NCBI GenBank assembly: GCA_010279815.1 | Contig: QEOQ01000435.1 | Location: 48,073 to 112,072 of the forward strand | DNA length: 64,000 nt | Direction: 5' to 3' | Origin: Brachionus plicatilis | Lineage: Eukaryota; Rotifera; Eurotatoria; Ploima; Brachionidae | Part shown: positions 57,479 to 64,000 of the stretch, one piece after another | How the letters are laid out: each line of letters begins with the position of its first letter | How positions within the stretch are numbered: position 1 is the stretch's first letter | Made by a program: the position numbers and the translations under genes | Notes under the pieces: generated by a model | What the model was told of the DNA's origin: nothing | Seen by the model: only the letters and a program-made list of their open reading frames with translations | Databases searched by the model: none

Positions 57479-59035
57479 TTAATTTAAAAATTCTTCAGAA
57501 CTAACATTCCAAAGATATTGATTTAATGCCATTTCAAGATTGTCAATTAGTGGTCTATAGATTCGAAAAAAATGTTCAATATAATCATCTGATGAACAGT
57601 ATGCTTTGAAAAATTTTTTGTTTTTTTCATAGTCAAAATGAAGTTGATAATGTATATAATTAATAAATACAAATTCGTCATAATCACACATGTCATTTTT
57701 AAAATTTTCAAAAAAAAACCCATTAAAGTAGGTTATTTCGGTTTTTAAGTCTAAATTTAGTCTGTCAAACAAAATATCATCGTCACTATCATCCCCAAAT
57801 CCAGAGTATTTCCGTTTTATTTTTGGAGTTGATTGTGGAGATGATTTGCGATTTAATTCTTTTTTGATATGTACATTTTTATTAGAATCATTGGATGACA
57901 TAAACATAGATGCATAACAATTGATTATTTTGTTAATTTCATCTTTTGTTCTCAATCCGTACAATGCGTTGTGAAAAAATTTCACCATGTTTACCGATTC
58001 TGGAATATATGCATATTTATCAGAAAACTGTTCATCTTTAATGTAGAATGAATTTTCAATTTCCAATTCGTGAGGTTTATATTGTGTAAATAACAAATTA
58101 ATTAAATCTTTTGAATGAGCTGAACCTGAAAAATAAAAAAACAAATCTTTATCAAGTTTATTGTGATGAATGTCTTTGAATATGTCAGCTTCTTGATGAG
58201 AGAGAAATAATAATATAAAATCCAAATCCTTTATTGGATGATTATTGTTGTTTGGTAAAATAAAGTGTATTGTATTTGTAGTTCGTATGTTATCTAATAA
58301 TTTTGTACCATAATTAATTTGAAATTTTTTGTTTAGTATATTAATTTTTTTTACATCATCATAATGTTTATGTTCTAGCAGATAAATTAGCGAACTCAGA
58401 TATCGAGCAAAACGAAAAAAACGAAGTAGTGATACGTCTTCCCTTAATTGTATTAATATAAAATATTTCATAAAATAATGTTCATTTTTAGCAAATTTTG
58501 ATTTCTCGTTTGACGTATAATATTCAAAAAATGTTGTCAATAATCTAGTAATCGATTTTAAATCAGTGTAACAAATTTTTTTTTCATAATAATTATTTTT
58601 TGAAACAAATGAGGGATGTAATGAAGGAAATGATAAACGTAATGAAGGAAATGTAAAGTTCCAAAGAACTCTATCATCGACACGTTTTATAATTGGTAAA
58701 TCAACAAAACACACATATGCCAACAGAGAATACATTTTTGGATTTCGGTTGTGAGAGAGATTTTTTTTTTTATATTTTGAATATCCTTTAGAAATGATTG
58801 AACTATCATAGTTTGGACATTCAGCATAAACAACACTACGCTTATCATTTTTTTGTAAATGATTAAAAAAATTACCTATTCCAATAGCATAATATGATTT
58901 CAAGTGAACATCTTTAAATGATTCATCATGAGTTTCTCCAAATAAAATTAAGGTCACGAGTTTGTTGTCGGTTTTCCGTTTAAATTTACAATAATAAATC
59001 TTGTCAACACTTGATGGAGTAAAATTTAAGGCCAT
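57479..59035 (-). CDS. Hypothetical protein with GETH motif (518 aa), intact member of a pair
   Basis: I start it at the ATG at 59035 (MALNFTP), because the neighbouring paralog starts with the same sequence. A motif LILFGETHDESF near residue 28, followed later by YAECPN, recalls the GE-x-H and E motifs of the TIKI/ChaN/EreA superfamily of metal-dependent hydrolases. The similarity is restricted to these spots, so the assignment is weak. The body contains a basic Ser-rich linker (RKSSPQSTPKIKRK). The paralog lies head-to-head at 59259-60849. Confidence 0.7.
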   Translation of the reverse strand: MALNFTPSSVDKIYYCKFKRKTDNKLVTLILFGETHDESFKDVHLKSYYAIGIGNFFNHLQKNDKRSVVYAECPNYDSSIISKGYSKYKKKNLSHNRNPKMYSLLAYVCFVDLPIIKRVDDRVLWNFTFPSLRLSFPSLHPSFVSKNNYYEKKICYTDLKSITRLLTTFFEYYTSNEKSKFAKNEHYFMKYFILIQLREDVSLLRFFRFARYLSSLIYLLEHKHYDDVKKINILNKKFQINYGTKLLDNIRTTNTIHFILPNNNNHPIKDLDFILLFLSHQEADIFKDIHHNKLDKDLFFYFSGSAHSKDLINLLFTQYKPHELEIENSFYIKDEQFSDKYAYIPESVNMVKFFHNALYGLRTKDEINKIINCYASMFMSSNDSNKNVHIKKELNRKSSPQSTPKIKRKYSGFGDDSDDDILFDRLNLDLKTEITYFNGFFFENFKNDMCDYDEFVFINYIHYQLHFDYEKNKKFFKAYCSSDDYIEHFFRIYRPLIDNLEMALNQYLWNVSSEEFLN

Positions 59036-59258
59036 TTTTAATATGCACACTCATTTACAAATACTATAATTTATAATTAATTAATTTAGTATAAATATAT
59101 CAAAAATTTTTATACAACCTATTCTTGATTATTCAATTGCATGATTATAAATAAACTTGTTATACAAATTGTCACACTCTTTATCTATAGTTATACCTAA
59201 ACTAAATTATTTTTTACAATAATTTAAATTTATAATTTACACATTTACCGTCTATATA

Positions 59259-60849
59259 ATGGCTTTAAACTTTATACCTCATAGCGTTATTGGTCTTGTA
59301 TATTTTAAATTTAAATTTGCTGAAAAAACAAAATGTTTAATTGGGTTTGGTGAAAACCATAATGGAAATTACAAAGATTGTACAGATTCAAATTATTATC
59401 CTACTAATATAGTTCATTTTTTGAATCATTTGTATAAATTAGATAAACGATCAAAATTTTTAGTTGAATGGAATGAAGCACACGAAACACATGAAAGTAA
59501 ACTTAATCCTGGATTATCAAAAATAAGAATTGATTGTTCTTTTATGAGTTTATTAGGTCAATATATTTACTCTCCAATACTTGAAAAAATTGATGATAGA
59601 ATTTTATGGTCATGTATATATCCATCATTTTCTGATGAAATGTTTTTTTTGACCATTCCTGTAAAATTCAAAACTAAACGTTTGAATGGTACACGAACAA
59701 TATTATTTCGATATATTAAAATGCGGTATTGGGAATTAAAATCAATAACACAATTATTAACAACAGGATTTTTATATTTTACAACTGATATAAACTTATA
59801 AACCTATTCAAAAGTTTTTTTCTCAATTTTTTATATCAATATTAATTTCAGAAACAAAAATATTTGAATTAAAAGATGTTTTTTTTTTGGCATGTTATTT
59901 GTCAAGTTTGTTAAATGTAATTGAAAGTAACGAAATAGAAAATAAACAAAAAATTGAATATTTAAACAATATATTTCAAATCAATCATGCTGAAATATTT
60001 TTAAAAAACATACAAACAAAACAAACTGTTGTTTTTTTTAGTGAGTACCAAAAAGAATCGAATATTAATCATCCAATATTTGACATTTTAATGGCTCTAT
60101 TTATATTTTTAACAAAACAAGAATTAGAAATATATCGCAAAATACATACTGAAACAAATGTAGATTTATATTTTTATGCATGTGGCTATAATCATTTGGA
60201 AGTATTTAAAAAACTAATCAATATAGCTAGTGATGACTTTGTATTAGATTTTAAACACTTTTATGAAATTGAAGATTATTCTGATAGAAACAAAACAAAT
60301 ATCCATCATGTAGACATGACCAAATTTTTCAATGAAGCACTTGAAGGACTACGTAATAAAAATGAAATTAATGAAATCATAAACTCATATGGTAGTTCAT
60401 TTACAACTACAAGTCAAATAAATAAATTCCAAAATAAAACTTATAATTTTAATGATAGAGATTTACATTTTTCCAGAACAAATAAACCAAAAGAATATAA
60501 AAAAAGGTTTAAATCGAAAGGAAAAGGATTCGAAATACCAACTTCTTTTCCACGATTGCCAAAAGAAAACTATTATAATATATACAAGGAAGAAATTGAA
60601 AAAATTACAAATGAACCATTTGATGAACTAAAAGAATACAATAAAGAGTATAGTTTAGATTTTGATTATGTACAAAATAAATTTTTTGTAAATAAATATA
60701 AAAATTTTATCAATGATAAATATGATATAAATGAAATAATTTATAAAGCATGTGAAAAAAACTTGATAATTACAATAAAAGAATTTTTACAGGAAGAATT
60801 AGATCCAGAAATGATAAAAATAAGAAATAAATATAAAATATATTTTTGA
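59259..60849 (+). pseudogene. Frameshifted paralog of the GETH-motif protein
   Basis: The first part (59259-59801) matches the N-terminal third of the 57479-59035 product (MALNF, GFGENHNG, LKSITQLLTTGF). The match continues in the +1 frame from 59800 to 60849 (ACYLSSL, FFNEALEGLRNKNEINEIINSYG). There is no intron signature at the junction. One extra base beside the TAA (59799-59801) accounts for the break. It could be a recent inactivation, a sequencing error or programmed +1 shifting at a stop. Confidence 0.75.
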
Positions 60850-60885
60850 TAATAATTTAACCAATAAATCAAAAAAAATATAATA

Positions 60886-61458
60886 ATGTCTGATTTTGTG
60901 TTAGATTTATCAATGGAATATGTGAACCTTATATGTGAAAATATTTATAATAATTATTATTCATTGCTGGAATCCCCCAAAAAATTAAGAGTACGTTTTA
61001 ATTGTATATTTAATGATTATACAACAGAAAAGACAATAACAGATCAATTGAAACGTGAATATAAAAGCAATCATACTTTTTGGACTCCATATAACTTCAA
61101 TTTGTCTATGAGCACAAGCTACAGTTCAGATTATAAATCACCAAATGATGATTTTTTAAATGATTTTCGTTATAATTTTGGAACTGTAATTGACGATTTA
61201 CAAAAATTATTAATAACACGTCACCAAATAGATAATGTTAAAATTAATGGTAAATTTACAATAATTTTGTTTATAACTTTCTTTAATAAATATGATAATC
61301 TTTATTGGTCTGCAGAGTGGCCAATTGAATTGTCAACCAGTGAAACAGATGTTGAAAATTATTTTAAGAATGAAAAATACATAACCAATTTTGATTCAAC
61401 TTTAAATGTATTTAAAAATAAAAAAAAATTTACCTTTTTTAATTATCCATTACCTTAA
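60886..61458 (+). CDS. Hypothetical protein (190 aa)
   Basis: A mixed alpha/beta protein with no recognised motif, signal peptide or membrane helix. It follows the frameshifted gene by 36 bp on the same strand and precedes the hr-like repeat block. It is the last gene before 1.5 kb without genes. Confidence 0.65.
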   Translation: MSDFVLDLSMEYVNLICENIYNNYYSLLESPKKLRVRFNCIFNDYTTEKTITDQLKREYKSNHTFWTPYNFNLSMSTSYSSDYKSPNDDFLNDFRYNFGTVIDDLQKLLITRHQIDNVKINGKFTIILFITFFNKYDNLYWSAEWPIELSTSETDVENYFKNEKYITNFDSTLNVFKNKKKFTFFNYPLP

Positions 61459-61563
61459 AAATGATAAACATTATCAATTTTTAATAAACTTTTTAACAAA
61501 ATTAAAACAATTAACATAAACCTATATTAATATATTTAATTTATTAATATTTTTAAAAAAAAC

Positions 61564-62098
61564 AAGACAAATAAATTAACATTATAATTCTGAAATAAAT
61601 TTAAAAAACTTGTACATGAATAGAAAGATTAAAATTATAATTAATTTGAAATGAACAAGTATGACGTTTTTTTTATGTTGAAGCACTTGCACTTCTCTTA
61701 AATGAACAAGTATGACGTTTTTTTTATGTTGAAGCACTTGCACTTCTCCGAAATGAACAAGTATGACGTTTTTTTTATGTTGAAGCACTTGCACTTCTCC
61801 GAAATGAACAAGTAAAAATTGAAACTTTTTTTCAAAACTTGCTCCAAATTTTAAAAATATTTTTTTTTGCCATTTTTTTTTAAATGTGATAAAAAGAATT
61901 GTGCTGCTCACAGCACCAAACTGTCTTATGATGTCTCCATACTTTTACACATAACGTTGCTTCAACTATTAAATTACGTCATACTTGTTCATTTAACAAG
62001 TGTTAAGATGCATTGATATAAAAAATACGTCATACTTGTTCATTTGACAAGTGTTAAGATGCATTGATATAAAAAATACGTCATACTTGTTCATTTAC
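61564..62098. repeat. hr-like repeat block, copy 1
   Basis: Left array: 19-bp motif AAATGAACAAGTATGACGT at 61649, 61700 and 61751 (partial at 61802), period 51 bp. Right array: the exact reverse complement, ACGTCATACTTGTTCATTT, at 61976, 62027 and 62078, also period 51 bp. Between them lies a GC-rich perfect hairpin (61901-61916). The array is therefore a large inverted repeat. The block recurs 771 bp later. The motif contains TGACG, a CRE half-site. Candidate origin or enhancer. Confidence 0.95.
61901..61916. repeat. Perfect hairpin GTGCTG-ctca-CAGCAC in the centre of the hr block
   Basis: A 6-bp perfect stem with a 4-base loop, much more GC-rich than its surroundings, lying between the two arms of the inverted array. 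The same hairpin occurs at 62672-62687 in copy 2. Confidence 0.85.
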
Positions 62099-62334
62099 AA
62101 AAAAACTATGATGTGAATTTAAATTGTTAAACAAGACAAAAAATATACCATTTATATACCAAAAAAATGTATTACATGAAAACAAAATTATATATTCTTC
62201 ATGATATTTTATTCAATATAATTTCATACATTTTTATGATTCATTATGTAAATATACATGCAATAAACTTGTTAACAAAATATAAAAAAAATCAACATTA
62301 AATTATACATCTCATTTTTTTTAATTTGTTAACC

Positions 62335-62869
62335 AAGACAAATAAATTAACATTATAATTCTGAAATAAATTTAAAAAAATTGTACATGAATAGAAAGAT
62401 TAAAATTATAATTAATTTGAAATGAACAAGTATGACGTTTTTTTTATGCTGAAGCACTTGCACTTCTCTTAAATGAACAAGTATGACGTTTTTTTTATGT
62501 TGAAGCACTTGCACTTCTCCGAAATGAACAAGTATGACGTTTTTTTTATGTTTAAGCACTTGCACTTCTCCGAAATGAACAAGTAAAAATTGAAACTTTT
62601 TTTCAAAACTTGCTCCAAATTTTAAAAATATTTTTTTTTGCCATTTTTTTTTAAATGTGATAAAAAGAATTGTGCTGCTCACAGCACCAAACTGTCTTAT
62701 GATGTCTCCATACTTTTACACATAACGTTGCTTCAACTATTAAATTACGTCATACTTGTTCATTTAACAAGTGTTAATATGCATTGACATAAAAAATACG
62801 TCATACTTGTTCATTTGACAAGTGTTAATATGCATTGACATAAAAAATACGTCATACTTGTTCATTTAC
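62335..62869. repeat. hr-like repeat block, copy 2
   Basis: A direct repeat of copy 1 at an offset of exactly 771 bp. Left-array motif starts are at 62420, 62471, 62522 and a partial one at 62573. Right-array starts are at 62747, 62798 and 62849. The few base differences from copy 1 (for example atgcattgacat against atgcattgatat) show it is not an assembly duplicate. The 236-bp spacer between the copies holds nothing recognisable. Confidence 0.95.
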
Positions 62870-62978
62870 AAATAATATGATGTGTGTAATTAATATGTAA
62901 TTAGGGTAGTGATAACTGTAAAATCTCATTCCCATTCCTAAAAATGAATGATCTGTCGTCCAATACTTGCAAATTTTC

Positions 62979-63974
62979 TTATTTGTGGGAATTTGAAATT
63001 TTTTTACAAAAATCTAGTGGTTCAACATTCCAAACTGGGTTTCCGTCACAAGTATAACCAGTGCAGTATTTTTTCAATTGCATTGTTTTAAAATCAAACA
63101 ATTCAAATCCATCTGTACAGATGCCCAAAATAAACTTTTGGAAAAAGTCCAATTTTAAATAGGTTTTTCCTTTTAAACACAAGTCATTGTCTATTTCATA
63201 CAGGAGTGTAAATTGACAATTATTAAGTTCACCTAAAGAACCCATCTTCACATGTGAAGTCATTTCTTCAGCCACTTTTAAAAAAATTAAATTATCATTG
63301 CAAGCACAAAACAAATAATTGATTAAATAATAAGATTGATGGGAGAAAATAACATTTCTCTGTTGTCGACGAATTTGTGCAGAGTATACAATAGAATTTA
63401 TTTGATGATTTAATCTAATAGTCTGCATTTTGTTCAAACGATAATTAAAAGTGGTCCATAAACTGACATCACCATTTTCATGTCCACTCAATAAATACCG
63501 ATCATGATTTTCAGAGTTTTTACCCGCGATTTCAACAAAACAAGTTGCCCTTGAACGACATTCAACAGTAAAAACAATGTGTTTTGTTGACAAGTTACAC
63601 GATGAAATTTTGTTTTCATGTGAAACAATAAAAAAATCAACAGAACGTTTACTTGAATATAAACATGATATATTGTTAAATTCAAATTTTAGTTCACAAG
63701 AGTTATTGGCAAACTTCCAATAATATACTCTACCACATTTGTCGTATAAAATTACGCCGCCTCCATTCACATCGAATTCACTATCAACCAATTTATTTTT
63801 GCTTATTTTACCAAAATCCAAGACTAATGAATTGTGTTCTTTTTTTTGTGCTACATTATAATTGATCAAAGTTAATAATTGATTTTCTTGACAAAATAAA
63901 ATAAACTTTAAATCTTCAGAAGAGTAATTTTCTCCGACTTTTAAATAATATATAGGACAAGTAGCTGAATACAT
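62979..63974 (-). CDS. Divergent WD40-like propeller protein (331 aa)
   Basis: Starts MYSATCPIYYLKVGENY; an in-frame stop lies just upstream, so this start is firm. Blades such as RYLLSGHENGDVSLWTTFNYRLN and a final FDFKTMQLKKYCTGYTCDG are visible. Others are degenerate. It is similar in type to the propeller at 8573-9775. Its 3' end is 110 bp from the hr-like block. Confidence 0.8.
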   Translation of the reverse strand: MYSATCPIYYLKVGENYSSEDLKFILFCQENQLLTLINYNVAQKKEHNSLVLDFGKISKNKLVDSEFDVNGGGVILYDKCGRVYYWKFANNSCELKFEFNNISCLYSSKRSVDFFIVSHENKISSCNLSTKHIVFTVECRSRATCFVEIAGKNSENHDRYLLSGHENGDVSLWTTFNYRLNKMQTIRLNHQINSIVYSAQIRRQQRNVIFSHQSYYLINYLFCACNDNLIFLKVAEEMTSHVKMGSLGELNNCQFTLLYEIDNDLCLKGKTYLKLDFFQKFILGICTDGFELFDFKTMQLKKYCTGYTCDGNPVWNVEPLDFCKKISNSHK

Positions 63975-64000
63975 TTTTTGAGGTTTATCATTTAAAACAG

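Noticed and set aside
61582..61911. ORF of 109 codons on the minus strand in hr copy 1
   Set aside because: Its repeats (17 codons each) are exactly the 51-bp DNA repeats; the frame is open because 51 is divisible by three. No promoter and no normal protein character.
62353..62682. ORF of 109 codons on the minus strand in hr copy 2
   Set aside because: The same artefact as in copy 1, nearly identical because the block is duplicated.
61649..62867. CRISPR array
   Set aside because: The intervening sequences are repeats themselves, not unique spacers, and the second array is the reverse complement of the first. This is not the CRISPR pattern, and the genome is eukaryotic-virus-like.
1..64000. 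tRNA or rRNA genes
   Set aside because: No cloverleaf-like GC-rich element with B-box sequence or rRNA-like stretch was noticed; a tRNAscan run would be needed to exclude them fully.

Overview
The window is strongly A+T-rich, gene-dense on both strands, and carries no ribosomal, tRNA or other cellular housekeeping genes. Most proteins are unrecognisable. The recognisable ones are typical of a large eukaryotic dsDNA virus: ribonucleotide reductase large subunit next to a glutaredoxin, an AlkB dioxygenase, a papain-like cathepsin, an M9-type metalloprotease, a kinase-like protein, RING, F-box, BAG and Fic proteins, and many WD40/beta-propeller proteins. No capsid, polymerase or other lineage-defining gene is visible, so I do not assign a family. 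Many genes have a TATAAATA-type box about 30-40 nt upstream of the ATG, and two genes contain clear spliceosomal introns. Together these suggest transcription by host RNA polymerase II in the nucleus of a eukaryotic, probably animal, host.

Layout. 1-5.2 kb: a zinc-finger/propeller protein (cut by the window edge), a glutaredoxin, RNR1, and a two-part protein ending in a propeller-like region. 5.2-10.1 kb: a minus-strand cluster of WD40 genes flanked by decayed copies of neighbouring gene ends. 10.1-15.1 kb: unknown proteins and a secreted M9-like metalloprotease. 15.1-17.5 kb: a tandem array of three heat-shock-factor-like genes, two of them spliced. 17.5-24.7 kb: AlkB, a Cys-containing protein paralogous to one at 32.5 kb, an EF-hand NCS-like protein and a cathepsin. 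24.8-41.2 kb: large unknown, possibly structural or replication proteins, including a P-loop protein of more than 1,000 residues, a multi-pass membrane protein and a kinase-like protein. 41.3-50.9 kb: a Cys-rich gene with an N gap, more WD40 genes, a RING/propeller protein, a nonsense-riddled Fic gene and a paralogous pair of unknown proteins. 51-61.5 kb: an AIG1/septin-like GTPase, an F-box protein, a BAG-domain protein and a paralogous pair with a GE(T/N)H motif, one copy frameshifted. 61.5-62.9 kb: two 535-bp copies of an inverted-array repeat resembling a homologous region (hr). The right edge carries another propeller gene.

The most unusual content is the intron-bearing HSF-type transcription factors, found in the same 64 kb as a BAG-domain Hsp70 co-chaperone, an F-box and a RING protein. 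This suggests a set of genes acting on the host heat-shock and proteostasis systems (inference). The hr-like block is a candidate origin or enhancer. Several reading frames are broken by one base at A/T runs of 7-11. At least some of these may be homopolymer sequencing errors: the two flanks of the N gap are the same sequence differing by one A. Others fit -1 ribosomal slippage heptamers.
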